64,000 nucleotides of DNA, taken from Aphidius gifuensis. Taxonomy: Eukaryota; Arthropoda; Insecta; Hymenoptera; Braconidae. Both the position numbers and the translations under genes were made by a program. Positions 1 through 11,689 of the stretch are shown in pieces (position 1 is the first letter of the stretch; the number at the start of each line of letters is the position of its first letter). The stretch is from positions 9,362,001 through 9,426,000 of the forward strand of contig NC_057788.1 in assembly GCF_014905175.1 (NCBI RefSeq). The letters are read 5' to 3'. Below the pieces are notes generated by a model that ran no database searches, was not told the origin of the DNA, and was given only the letters and a program-made list of their open reading frames with translations.

Positions 1-593
1 GGAACATTATACAGCTTTGAAAAATATAAATGATAGCAACCAAATGAATTGTGCTGTAATTTATTTTCGACTGTTAAAAGTTAAACCCTTTGTTAAAGTT
101 ATCATCAAAATACATCAGATAATTTTGCTAAGTACTTTATTTGTTCAATGCAATCTTTGTGTATTTATTTTTTTATTATTTAAATTAAGATACTCACTGG
201 TTAATGAAATAAATAAAGATATTTATGATTTTTGGAATATAATAAGTACTTATTTGTTTTTTATTTTCGACAAATCTTTAGAAATATTTATGTCTGCTTG
301 AATATTTGTTCAGGTGAATAATCGATCAATATATCAATAGATTCATTCGATGAAGAAGTACATTTATTTTAAACTTTGCTTTACAAAAATATTAACAATG
401 ACATTTAAATTTTTATGTTTTAAAGTAATATAGAAAACAACTTATAATAATGGTAATAATCTTCTTTTACAATGTCTTTGACTTGGTAACGTATTTTGTA
501 TGTGTTTTTAAGAATACATTATGGAAGAATATTGAGCAGATTAAATAAGAGAGAAAGATATACGACAAATTTAATTTAATTTGAAGGATAAAT
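1..593. other. 3' flank of first F-box/LRR gene
   Basis: No gene is supported here; the 94-codon frame starting at 17 begins with TTG and is low complexity. The first 60 bases resemble the repeated intergenic sequence seen elsewhere in the array, for example around 14780 and 61360. Positions 350-590 are the conserved downstream flank of the family. They include TTTATT at 363-368, which reads AATAAA on the minus strand and is the likely polyadenylation signal of the gene whose stop is at 594-596. Confidence 0.6.
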
Positions 594-2527
594 CTATGGT
601 CTAACAAACAACCATTGAGATTCAATTATTAACTCAGAAGCTTCAATTATTGACAAATCATCTATTATCATGTGTAAAATGATACCATTGGTACGATTTT
701 TAGTTGCCTGATCAGCACCAATAACCATATCAATTGTAATATTCTTTGTATAACAGATATTGATCTTTTCAAGATCTGGATTATTTTTTATGAATTGAAT
801 AATACCAGTATCAGTAAGATTCTTGCAATGAGCACAATGCAATTCTTTTAACCCTTTTAAACTGATAATGAAGCTGTCTGTAATATTACGAGAACCTACG
901 TTTAGTATTTCTAAATTTTCCAACTTTGTTAAAGCAACGAAAGCTGTTTCAGTAATATTATCACGGTCATTATAGATATGTAAACTTTTGAGGTTTTTAC
1001 AATTATTAGCAATAGCAATAATTGTATTATCTTCAATATTATCTGTATAATTCAAGTTTAGATGTTCAAGATATTGTAATTTTGATAACTCATTTAAAAC
1101 AGATGGAGAAGAAGGTGGCTCACCATCAATACCTGTTGATAATATAGTGCACCCTTCAATTTCTAAAAGTTTCAGTTTTTTACAATTTTTTGAAATTGCG
1201 ATTATTGCTTCCTCACTGAAGTTTGCAGCGCTCATCTCCAAACCTTCAAGATTTTCCAATTTTGTCAACTTTTTTACAACATTTGCTTCTATATCATCAC
1301 ATACAGGATTCACGCACAAGTGTTTTAAATTTTTGCAATATTTAACAATTGTATCTGCTAAATCAGGTAATACTTCATAGCAAGATAAAGTAAGATATTC
1401 TAAATTTTTTGAGTTTTTCCATTTTGTCAAAGGAATTTTAGTAAGATCACAAAAGTCATTTGCAATATCAACATGTTTTAGATTTTTGCACTTACGAAAA
1501 ATAGTGTTGGCTACTTTAGTAGAAACGTCTCTATCTCTTATATTTTTTGCTTTACTCTCTATTTTAATATATTCTAAATTATCGAGTTTATCGAATAGAG
1601 GAAATCCTATGTGTTTATCATATAGTTCAATGTCAAGATGAACAAGTGTTGTTGCTTCTGATATTTCTTGAAGAGTTAGCTCGTCTACGCTGAAGCCTAG
1701 TAAAGTCAGTTTTTGAAGATTTTTAAATTTTTTTAAAGTCTGAAAATAATAGAAATTTATTTATGTAATTTGTATTTATTTGATAGATAGTATTGTTTGT
1801 CACTGATGATAAACAACTAGTTGGTATTTAGTATCAACTTACGAAAAGAACTGTTCGTTTACTGTGCGACCAATATTTATAATGTATATAAATTTCATTA
1901 ATTTCTTCTGGAAGACTATTAATAATTTCAAATAGATTAATTGTTTTATTTTTTGTCATGTTCAGCACCATTTTTATGCATTTTAATTTATCCAACTGTG
2001 TAAATGCTTGATTAATGTGATTAGCATTATAATCAATTCTACATTTAAGACTTGTTAAATTTTTACAGTGATTACCAACAAATGACATGATACTTGAATC
2101 ACAAACATCTGAGAGAGACAATTCTTTTAGATATTTACCACATCTTAATAGTATTTTCTCGAGGTATGATTGTGTCAGCCAACGGTTATCATAACAACGT
2201 CCAATTGATGATTGACATTTGTATTCTTTAATATCATACCAAGCTAGTTGACATGCCTCTTTCCATTTGGTACAAACTATAATAAAACATATCAAATTTT
2301 AAAATTAATAATACAAACATTGTCATTATATTTAAAAAATAAAAAGAAACTTTATTTTAATAATAATATTCACCTTTTTCCATGTCTATCCTTTCTGGTA
2401 TTGGCAGCAGCATGAAGATTTTTGCTAGTGAGTCGTAGTCCAGTGAGTTGATGACGACTTTTGGATCCTTGTCATCTACATCAGAGGTTTGTTGGTCTGT
2501 CTCAACACATATTTTTTTTGCATTCAT
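594..2527 (-). CDS. F-box/LRR protein (FBXL), three exons, 577 aa
   Basis: Reference model for the family. Coding exons are 2374-2527, 1843-2276 and 594-1739 (introns phase 1 and phase 0, GT-AG). The F-box spans about residues 26-64: NSLDYDSLAKIFMLLPIPER in exon 1, then VCTKWKEACQLAW in exon 2, joined by the first splice. About three LRRs follow in exon 2 and about thirteen in exon 3, many of the cysteine type (CKNLKSL, CKKLKLL). A C-terminal cap with ADQATKNRTNGIILH ends in SQWLFVRP. F-box proteins of this layout normally recruit targets to an SCF ubiquitin ligase; that role is inferred. No signal peptide is seen. The upstream noncoding exon ends at 2813 (intron 2540-2812), class A. Exon 3 is the DELTLQEI / SPDLADTIV subtype. 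Confidence 0.9.
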
Positions 2528-3551
2528 TTTGAGTAAATTCTGAAAATATATATTCAATAAGTAATGATGAATTTAAATGTTTTACAACCAGAATAATAAA
2601 ATAAACAAAAATAACCATAAAAAAATATATATTTCAAGATATAGAACGCAATTTAAAGTTGATGATTTACCAGTAAAATCAACATGAATAAAATTATATT
2701 CAAAGCCAAATAATATTGAATGTCATGCAACATGTTAAAATACAATTGATACACGAGATAGTTTTATAGCTGTAATTGATAAAATTATGAATTTTAATTT
2801 ACCTTCATTGATCCTTTGTTGATTAATTCAGTTGTTGATGCAATGAATTTTTGACTTTTTTAATACACAATGTTATCGACTTGTTAATGCATTTAAAAAA
2901 AAAAATGAATGTATTAATTAAATGATGAGTATATTAATTAGACAACTTTGTACTATTGTTATTTGTTAACCTTCGATATGGATGTAAAAAAAAAAAAAAA
3001 AAACAAACCCACGTGTGGAATAACGTGATCCAGCTAGAAGTCTACGTTACCAACATGGTTTTGATAATTCATTAGTTGACTACATACAATTGACTTGATA
3101 TGACTACTGCATTCTAGGATTTGACGACTAATTCCATTTATTAATACAAGTTGCAGTAAAAAGTAGTCAAAAGTAGTCAAAAGTTTCAAGTTTTAAATTA
3201 AAAAAATTTTTAATATTACAAAGATAACAAACAAATAAATTGGGCTGCAATTTATAGTCAGCTGATAACAGTTAAACCCAAGTATCAACAATAATAGGCA
3301 CAATTTTTTAAAAAATATAAAATGATTTTTTAAGCCACTTGAATATTATCAAAGCTGTAATTATATATGTACAACTAAAGGTAAAAATAATTGTTTAATA
3401 CAAAAAAAATTTTGAGAAAGTATATTTATTTTTAAACTTTCATTTACAAAATTATAAACGTTTACATTAAAATTTAATTAAATTTTCATGATTCCAACAA
3501 ATATCAAAAACAAGTTATATTGAATTGAAAAAAGTCATACGATAAATTTAA
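2528..3551 (-). promoter_or_regulatory. class A 5' region plus 3' flank of next gene
   Basis: Read on the minus strand, 2540-2812 is the 5'-UTR intron (donor AAG|GTAAAT, acceptor TTTTCAG). The noncoding exon lies just above 2813. A run of 18 A (2986-3003) and a block at 3008-3058 containing CACGTG, AACGTGATC and CAGCTAGAAGTCTACGTTACC recur upstream of every class A gene, so they are promoter candidates. Sequence from about 3200 to 3551 is the 3' flank of the next gene, with AATAAA (minus) at 3425-3430. No gene is seen. Confidence 0.55.
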
Positions 3552-5607
3552 TTATATGTCCAAGTATCCAACAACTAACCATTGAGATGTAATTATTGTC
3601 TCAGAAGAATGTACTTTTGACCGATCAGATATTTTTATGTGTAAAATAATACCATTGGTACGATTTTTAGTTGCCTGATCAGCACCAATAACCAAGTCAA
3701 TTGTAATGTTATCTATATCGTTGGCATAAATATTTTCAAGATCTGGGTTATTTTTTATAAATTGAATAATACCAGCATTAGTAAGTTTCTTGCATTCATT
3801 ACAATGCAATTCTTTCAATCCTTTCAATTTTATAATGAAGTTGTCTGTAATAATATCAATATGACTTACTTTAAGTTTTTGTAAATTTTTTAAGTTTGTT
3901 AAAGCAACGAGACCTGTCTCAGTAAAACCCGTGCAACCTTGGATTTCTAAACTTTTTAGATTTTTACAATTATTAGCAATAGCAATAATTGTACTATCTT
4001 GAAGATTTTTTAAATGAGACAAGTTTAGATGTTCAAGGCATTGTAATTTTGATAACTCATCAAGAACAGATGAAGAAGACAATGGGTCAGTATGAATAGA
4101 TCGTACTAGAGTACAAAAAGGAATTTCTAAACGTTTAAGTTTTTTACAATTGTTTGAAATGGCAATTATTGATTCTTCACTGAGCCCAATGGGAAGAAAA
4201 AATATTAAACATTCAAGATTTTCCAACTCTGTTAACTTTTTTAAAGCGGTATTATCCATAGTGTAATTGGGGTTTTGTATGATTCTCAAGTATTTCAAAT
4301 TCTTGCAATATTTAACAATTGTATTTGCTAAGTCAAGCATTGAAGTACAAGAAATTCCAAGATATTCCAAGTTTTGAAAGTTTATCCATCTTTTGAGAGG
4401 AATTTCAGCTAAATCATAAGGACCAAATGGAATATCAAGATGTTTTAGATTTTTGCATGTACAAAAAATAGTATTGAGTATTTTTGTAGAGAAGTTCTTC
4501 ATATCAAGCCATATATATCGAGTCACTAGGTCAATACATTCCAAATTAACGAGCTTATCAAATAGAGGATACTCGTGGTCTTCGTCATATGGTCGAAAGT
4601 TGAGATGAACAAGTGTAGTTATTTCTGATATTTCTTGAAGAATTATGTTGTCTAAATAAAAGCCTTGCACTGTCAATTTTTGAAGATTTATAAATTTTTT
4701 CAAACTCTGAAATAATAAAAATTGTTTATTCAAATAATTTATATTTATTTAATTAATAGTATTGTTTGTCACTAGTCATAAACAAGTAGTTGGTATTCAA
4801 TAACAACTTACCATAAAAACTCTTCGTTTTCGAGAAGACACTAAATTTGATAATAAATGAATTTCATTAATTTCTTTTGGAAGACTATTAATTATTTCAA
4901 GTACATTAACTGTTTCGTTTTTGTTTTTGCTTTCCAGTATTATTTTAATGCATTTTAATTTATTTAACTGTGTAAATGCTTGAACAAAGTGACCAGCATT
5001 ATGAAATAATAAATCGTCGTCAAATTCACATTCAAGACTTGTTAAATTTCTACAGTGATCACCAACAAATGGCATGATACTTGAATTGCAAACATTTGAG
5101 AGAGACAATACTTTTAGATATTTACCACATCCTAATAATATTTTCTCGAGGTATGATTGTGTCAACAAACGATTATCATAACAACGTCCAATTGATGATT
5201 TACATTTGTATTCTTTAATGTCATACCAAGCTAGTTGACATGCTTCTTTCCATTTGGTACAAACTAGAAGAGAACGTATATCTAATTTAAAAATTAATAA
5301 TACATACATTGATATTTTATTAACAAAAAAAAAAACAAACTTGGTACAAACTGCAATAAAACGTATCAGATTTAATAATTAATAATACAAACATTTATAT
5401 TATGTATTAACATTAAAAACAAAAAAAATTTTTTTTGATAATTATATATTTACCTTCTTCCATGTCTATCCTTTCTGGTATTGGCAGCAGCATGAAGATT
5501 TTAGCTAATGAGTCGTAGTCCAGTGAGTTGATGACAACTTTTGAATCCTTGTCACCAACATCAGAAGTTTGTTGGTCTTTTTCAATACATATCCTCTTTG
5601 CACTCAT
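3552..5607 (-). CDS. F-box/LRR protein (FBXL), three exons, 586 aa
   Basis: Coding exons are 5454-5607, 4812-5263 and 3552-4706. The N-terminus is MSAKRICIEKDQQ, typical of class B genes. The F-box joins residues 26-51 of exon 1 to VCTKWKEACQLAW of exon 2. Exon 3 starts SLKKFINLQKLTVQGFYLDN and ends SQWLVVGYLDI. Intron 1 is 190 bp, longer than usual, because the acceptor-side sequence GGTACAAACT has been duplicated inside it (5340-5390 copies 5255-5310). The candidate 5' noncoding exon ends at 5835 (intron 5620-5834) and has TATAAAAG at 5865-5872. The first half of exon 3 is almost identical to that of the gene at 8304-10244, which points to a recent duplication. Confidence 0.9.
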
Positions 5608-6262
5608 TATAAATAAATACTAAAAATGTTGTCGTTAACGTCGTCAAAAACTCGAGATCTTTTTAATACAGAAATTAAATATGTTGTTGATTTTTTCTTT
5701 TTTTTTATAATTAATAAAAATCCAAATATTTTTTTCAAAACAACTTAAAGGTTAAAAACACGTGGATCGCAGTTTTTTTTTTTTTTTTTTTTCAATAATA
5801 GCTTTCTCTAAGCCACCTTCAGCATAATCTTTACTTGGAACTCCAGGTGAACCGGTCCCTGCAGCTTTTATAGTTTTTTAAAAACTCCTTCTAGTCGATA
5901 AGTAAAATTCTACATTCACTGTAAAATTCTGATTTAAAAGGCTACATGGAAATCTAGTAATACATGGAACATTATACAGCTGTTAAAAAAAAAAAAAAAA
6001 CTTTAAGATTACCTATTATTTTATACCTGAAATTATTTATCACATAAAATAATTATTCCATATTTAATTGACATTAAACGGCTCTATTTATTTAAACAAT
6101 AAAAACACTATAAAAAAAATTATTTCATTTATCTCTTGTCAAGTTTTTTTATTTATAAAATATTATCAATAAACTATATTATTTAATGGAATATTTATTA
6201 ATTGAGAAATAACTTTAACTATTTCTATATTTTTTTGAAATTAATTTGCACAAAAAACAATC
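5608..6262 (-). repeat. class B upstream repeat unit, copy 1
   Basis: First of seven copies of the unit above class B genes. It contains the motif GTTAACGTCGTC (about 5630), an AT-rich stretch, a poly-T run (5772-5792), a GC-richer block (5810-5876) with a donor GT at 5833-5834 and TATAAAAG (minus) at 5865-5872, then GGAACATTATACAGCTGTT and a long AT-rich tail. Similarity to the other copies stops sharply at about 6262, where unrelated DNA begins. Confidence 0.6.
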
Positions 6263-7521
6263 TAAAAAATTTTGTCAACGTATTCGTTCCCGGTTGATCA
6301 TTGAAAATTTTCAAAACTTCGGCGAAATCCTTTGTGGTTCCTACAGCTCTGAGATCAAATATTTATTAGATTTATTAAATTTTATATTAATAACACTTTA
6401 TAGAAAAACATTCAATTTATACTTTTTTTTTAAATTTAAAAACGCCAAAATTTTAAAAAGTTTTAATAAAAAAGAGAAATTAAGTATCAAAATATAGTGA
6501 AAGAAAAAAAATAGTTTATAGTTTTGATTTTATTCATTAAACAACAATATTTAAAGTGTCAAACCTCAATATTTTTTTTTTTTCAAATTATGTAACAACA
6601 TAAATACCGATTTTACTGATCGAGCGAGCAAGATAAAGAAGGTTTGCGGCATAAACGCGAGTCGTTCTAAAAAATATGAAAAACCGAATTGACAATAATT
6701 GTTTAGGCATTGAATAACTTTTGAACAAATCAACGTAGAAAAATTTTATAAAGCTCAAAAAATTCTTAATTAAATTTCTGAGAGCCACACTGTTTTCATA
6801 CAAATCGTAAAAATCAATCCTTCATGGTTATTTTTCCATTATAAGATAGTGCATAGTACTTATTGTTATAAACAATTGTTGATAACTCTTTAATTTGAGC
6901 TCGGAGGGTTTTTATCAAGGGAGTGTGGCTCTCGGTATTCGAAAAACCAACAATTTAAGACTAAATTGAAGTTTTTAAATTCAATTTTTCAAAAGTTATA
7001 CGAAATCTAAAAAAACGTTAAATTTGTTTTTTCGTTAATTAACAAATTTCTAACAATAGTGAAAAAAGTTTTATTTCTCAATTAGATAGATTTTTTAATG
7101 CCAAGTATTCTGGCAAAAAATCGCATCCATGATTTGTTTTTAGTTTTCTTAATAATCCGTCTTGAAAATTTACCAATAACCTTCTTTTGTTAATAATAAA
7201 GTGATAAACAATTAAGTAACTTTTTATCATATCCTTGATTATAGTATTTTTTCTAAGGTTTAATTTGGTCCTAGTACGAACTTTCTATCTACTTTACTTT
7301 AGAAGATATGAACGTTTTTTCATTTGGTCGTACAAAAAACAATACTAGTAGGCTTACGCCTACGTAAAAAATTGAGAAAACTAAATTTGATATTATTGAT
7401 GACACGACGAGACTCTCGCGAGAAGTCTCGGACTAATGCTAGTGTCGTCTCGGTCTCGTCTCGAGTTCGCGCGACGAGACGTGAAAGTGCCGAGACTGGT
7501 CTCGTCTCGTGTGCATCTCTA
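6263..7521. mobile_element. inserted non-array DNA, probable decayed transposon
   Basis: This 1.26-kb stretch interrupts the class B unit and has no counterpart elsewhere in the window. It holds a 12-bp perfect inverted repeat GAGAGCCACACT (6780-6791) / AGTGTGGCTCTC (6922-6933). The right end (7401-7521) is a GC-rich run of CTCG and GAGAC motifs ending in GTGCATCTCTA. That ending resembles hAT termini (TAGAGATGCAC on the other strand). The next eight bases, CATTTTAG, match the uninterrupted flank in a paralogous copy (15060-15080) and could be one half of an 8-bp target duplication; I could not find the other half. No transposase frame is visible. Confidence 0.4.
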
Positions 7522-7630
7522 CATTTTAGGGATCAAGGTAAAATTACAAATTTACATTTGAAATTAAGCTCTAGTGATAATTACATTACCACATTACCAC
7601 ATTTATTTAATAAAACGGATATTTTTTTTT
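7522..7630. repeat. retroelement-like stub, copy 1
   Basis: Sequence from GGGATCAAGG through TTTGAAATTAAGCTCTAGTG to the ACATTACCACAT duplication is shared with 15060-15155 and 44460-44560. Those two copies begin with a TTTA microsatellite, as expected for a LINE- or SINE-type 3' tail read on the minus strand. This copy lost its tail to the upstream insertion. Confidence 0.4.
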
Positions 7631-7867
7631 AAACTTTGATTACACAAATATTAACATTGTCATTTTAATTTTTATGATTTAAAGTAATATAGAAAACAAG
7701 CTATAATAATAATAATTATTATTATAATCTTTTTTTACAATGTCTTTGACTCAGTGACGTATGTTGTATGTGTTTTTAAGAATACATTATGGAAGAATAT
7801 TAAGGGTATAAATAAGAGAGAAAGATATACGATAAATTTAAATCAATTTGAAGAATAAATCTATGCT

Positions 7868-7980
7868 TTAATTAGTAACAACCAACTATTGAGATTTAAT
7901 TATTGACTTAGAAGCATAGATTATTGACGAATCATCTACATATTATTATGTGTAAAATGATACCATTTGTACGATATTCA
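7868..7980 (-). pseudogene. 3'-terminal stub of an F-box/LRR gene
   Basis: The minus strand reads the family C-terminus (RTNGIILH, then a serine/isoleucine-rich segment) but breaks off at about 7977, just before the ATKN part. The conserved SQWLVV has a TAG in place of its tryptophan codon. Everything upstream of the break is the 3' flank of the next gene (7985-8303), so exons 1-2 and almost all of exon 3 are missing. Confidence 0.7.
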
Positions 7981-8303
7981 GTATTTACTAAGAATTTACC
8001 CTATTTACAAATTTGTAAGTATCAACAAATTTTAAAAAAATATAAAATGATTTTTTAAGCCACTTGAATATTATCAAAGCTGTAATTATATATGTACAAC
8101 TAAAGGTAAAAATAATTGTATAATACAAAAAAAATTTTGAGAAAGTATATTTATTTTTAAACTTTCATTTACAAAATTATAAACGTTTACATTAAAATTT
8201 AATTAAATTTTCATGATTCCAACGAATATCAAAAACAAGTTATATTAAATTGAAAAAAGTCATACGATAAATTTAATTATGTGTACAAGTATCTAACAAC
8301 TAA

Positions 8304-10244
8304 TCATTGAGATGTAATTATTGTCTCAGAAGAATGTACTTTTGACCGATCAGATATTTTTATGTGTAAAATAATACCATTTGTACGATTTTTAGTTGCC
8401 TGATCAGCAGCAATAATCAAGTCAATTGTTATATTGTCAATGTAATAGACATCAAGAAGTTCAAGATCTGGATTATTTTTTATAAGTTGAATAACACCAG
8501 CATTAGTAAGTTTCTTGCATTGATTACAATGCAATTCTTTCAATCCTTTCAATTTTATAATAAAGCTGTCTGTAATAGTATTAATATGATTTACATTAAG
8601 TTTTTGTAAATTTTTGAAGTTTGTTAAAGCAACGAGAGCTGTCTCAGTAAGACTCGTGCAACATTGGATATCTAAACTTTTTAGGTTTTTACAATGATTA
8701 GCAATAGCAATAATTGTACTATCTTGAAGATTTTTTGAATGAGACAAGTTTAGATGTTCAAGGCATTGTAATTTTGATAACTCATCAAGAACAGATGGAG
8801 AAGAAAGTGGCTCACCATCAATAGATGGTACTATAATGCATCGAGGAATTTCTAAACGTTTAAGTTTTTTACAATTGTTTGAAATGGCAATTATTGATTC
8901 TTCACTGAGCACAATGAGAAAAAAAAATATTAAATATTCAAGATTTTCCAACTCTGTTAACTTTTTTAAAGCGGCATTATTCATGATCTCATTACGATTT
9001 CGTACCTTCAAGTGTTTCAAATTCTTGCAGTATTTAACAATTGTATTTGCTAAGTCAGGCATTATATTACAATAAATACCAAGATATTCCAAGTTTTGAA
9101 AGTTTATCCATCTTTTAAAAGGAATTTTAGCTAGATCATAAGGACCACGTGGAATATCAAGATGTTTTAGATTTTTGCATGTACAAAAAATAGTATTGAG
9201 TATTTTTGTAGAGAAGTTCTTCATATCAAGCCATATATATCGAGTCACTAGGTCAATACATTCCAAATTAACGAGCTTATCAAATAGAGGATACTCGTGG
9301 TCTTCGTCATATGGTCGAAAGTTGAGATGAACAAGTGTAGTTATTTCTGATATTTCTTGAAGAATTATGTTGTCTAAATAAAAGCCTTGCACTGTCAATT
9401 TTTGAAGATTTATAAATTTTTTCAAACTCTGAAATAATAAAAATAATTCATTTAAATAATTTATATTCATTAAATTGATAGTATTGTTTGTCACTAGTCA
9501 TAAACAACTAGTTGGTATTCAATAACAACTTACCATAAAAACTCTTCGTTTTCGAGAAGACACTAAATTTGATAATAAATGAATTTCATTAATTTCTTTT
9601 GGAAGATTATTAATTATTTCAAGTACATTAACTGTTTCATTTTTGTTTTTGCTTTCCAGTATTATTATTTTAATGCATTTTAATGTATTCAACTGTGTAA
9701 ATGCTTGAACAAAGTGACCAGCATTATGAGTTAATAAATCGTCGTCAAATTCACATTCAAGACTTGCTAAATTTTTACAGTGATCACCAACAAATGGCAT
9801 GATACTTGAATTGCAAACATTTGAGAGAGACAATTCTTTTAGATAATTACCACATCTTAATAATATTTCCTTGAGGTATGATTGTGTCAACAAACAATTA
9901 TTATGAGAACGTCTAATTGATGATTCACATTTGTATTTTTTTACGTCATACCATGCTAGTTGACATGCCTCTTTCCATTTGGTACAAACTGGAATAAAAC
10001 GTATATATTAAATTCAAAAATTAATAATACAAACATTGATATTGCATTTAAAAAAAAAAAAAGAAATTTTATTTTGATAATAATATTCACCTTTTTCCAT
10101 GTCTATCCTTTCTGGTATTGGTAATAACATGATGATTTTTGCTAATGAGTCGTAGTCCAGTGAGTTGATGACAACTTTTGAATCCTTGTCATCAACATCA
10201 AAGATTTGTTGGTCTTTTTTAATACATATCGTCTTTGCACTCAT
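8304..10244 (-). CDS. F-box/LRR protein (FBXL), three exons, 577 aa, early stop
   Basis: Coding exons are 10091-10244, 9534-9988 and 8304-9428. The N-terminus MSAKTICIKKDQQ is class B; the candidate 5' noncoding exon ends at 10466 (intron 10257-10465) with TATAAAAG at 10496-10503. In exon 2 the usual GRCYDNRLL is changed to RRSHNNCLL. In exon 3 the conserved SQW has become SQ-stop (TGG to TGA at 8304-8306), removing about nine C-terminal residues. The downstream codons still read LVVRYLYT. The missing tail lies outside the LRRs, so the product may still fold. It is the closest paralogue of the gene at 3552-5607. Confidence 0.85.
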
Positions 10245-11190
10245 TATAAATAAATACTAAAAATGTTATCGTTAACGTCGTCAAAAACCTTAGATCTTTC
10301 AAGCACAAAAATTAAATATGTTGTTGATTCTTGCTCTTTTTTTATTAACAAAAATCCAAATATTTTTTTTAAAAACAACTTAAAGGTTAAAAACACGTGG
10401 GTCGCAGTTTTTTTTTTTTTTTTTAATGATAGCTTTCTGTAAGCCACCTTCAGCATAATCTTTACCTGGAACTCAAGGTAATCGGGTTCCTGCAGCTTTT
10501 ATAATTTTTGTAAAAGCTCCTTCTAGTCAAATGATCAAGTAAAATTCTGATTTGTAGCGCTACATCTATCTAATAATACATGGAACATTATATACAGCTG
10601 TTTAAAAAAAAAAAAAAAAACTTTAGGATTACCTATTATTTTATACCTAAAATTATTCATTACATAAAATAATAATTTTATATTTAATTCACATTCAACG
10701 GCTCTATTTATTTAAACAATAAAAACACTATAGAAAAAAATTAATTCATTCATCTCTTTTTAAGTTTTTTTATTTACAAAATATTATCAATAAACTATAT
10801 TATTCAATAGAATATTTATTAATTTATTGAGAAATAACTTTAACTATTTCCATACTTTTTTGAAATTAATTTGCACAAAAAACAATGTAAAACTGTTTAT
10901 TAAATAAATCAATTAAAATTACATCTTTTGATATTAATCAAACAATTAAAATGTTGACAAAAAATAAATTTAAAAATAATTTTATTTCTTCTCAAAAGTG
11001 TTTGACATTAGTATGAATGTTTGTTTAGGTGAATAATCAATCAATTTATTTTTGTGAATGCGTATATTTAGTAAAATAATATATTGTCAATAAGATGCAA
11101 TTGTCATGTTCAAGAAAATTAATAACATTTTCGAAAAGCTTCAAACCTTTAAGGAATTTAAAAAATCACGTAAGTACATGTTTTTCAAAA
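10245..11190 (-). repeat. class B upstream repeat unit, copy 2
   Basis: It has the same order as copy 1: GTTAACGTCGTC, poly-T (10408-10425), GC-richer block with a donor GT at 10464-10465 and TATAAAAG at 10496-10503, GGAACATTATA-TACAGCTG, then a long AT-rich tail. Unlike copy 1 it continues to a segment about 11100-11175 also seen near 24330 and 54180. Similarity ends where the foreign gene fragment starts. Confidence 0.6.
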
Positions 11191-11208
11191 AAATGAATTG
11201 ACGAATAG

Positions 11209-11658
11209 AAGGACGTCGGAGTTAACTTGATGAAACTTATACATAAAATAAAACAAATTAAAGCAACAACTTATATTGCGAATAAAAAAATTGATTCGTG
11301 TGTAGAGAAACTCATAGAATTATTTCCAATTCCAAAAGAAGATAAAGATGCAGAAACTTTGGAAAAAAATAGCACAACAGCTATGTAATGTTTTATTTTA
11401 TTTTTTATTATTTTACATAATTAAGTATAAGTGATTTTTAAAAATTATTATGTTTATTATTTGTTTGTGTAGGGATGTTGAAGAAGTACAAGATGAACCT
11501 GCTCAGAATGAAAATACTCCAGTTTTAACAGACAAAGATACAACTGAAGTTGCTCCTGAAGTTGATTTAGACGATCTTGTAAGATTATTAATTTTTACTA
11601 TATAATTTAATTGAGAAATATCTAATCATGTAATTTTTTTTTTCAGTTTGATGACTGA
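11209..11658 (+). pseudogene. 3' end of an unrelated spliced gene (three exons, 97 codons)
   Basis: This is the only convincing + strand coding signal. Exons are 11209-11384 (after acceptor AATAG), 11473-11578 (donor TAT|GTAATG, acceptor TGTGTAG) and 11647-11658 (donor CTT|GTAAGA, acceptor poly-T-CAG). The joined frame is open and ends TTTGATGACTGA. The product starts KDVGVNLMKLIHKIKQIKAT, has an amphipathic stretch, and closes with an acidic tail containing DVEEVQDEPAQN and DLDDLFDD. I do not recognise the family. No in-phase upstream exon is present: the segment sits between the class B unit and ordinary intergenic DNA. It is therefore most likely a DNA-level copy of the end of a gene located elsewhere. 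Introns are retained, so it is not a retrocopy. Confidence 0.6.
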
Positions 11659-11689
11659 CGTGCATTGTTTTTGGGGATTTAAATAGATT

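Noticed and set aside
1147..1380. Plus-strand frames opposite LRR exons (also 16299-16781, 41710-42186, 51650-52189)
   Set aside because: They are antisense shadows of strongly conserved minus-strand LRR codons, recur at the same place in each copy and have no supporting splice or start context.
6588..6803. 71-codon minus-strand frame in the inserted DNA
   Set aside because: No homology recognised, no splice partners and no second copy in the window; probably chance within a decayed transposon.
10244..10456. Minus-strand frame rich in lysine in the class B unit
   Set aside because: It is driven by the poly-T tract, starts with TTG and is broken in the other copies of the unit.
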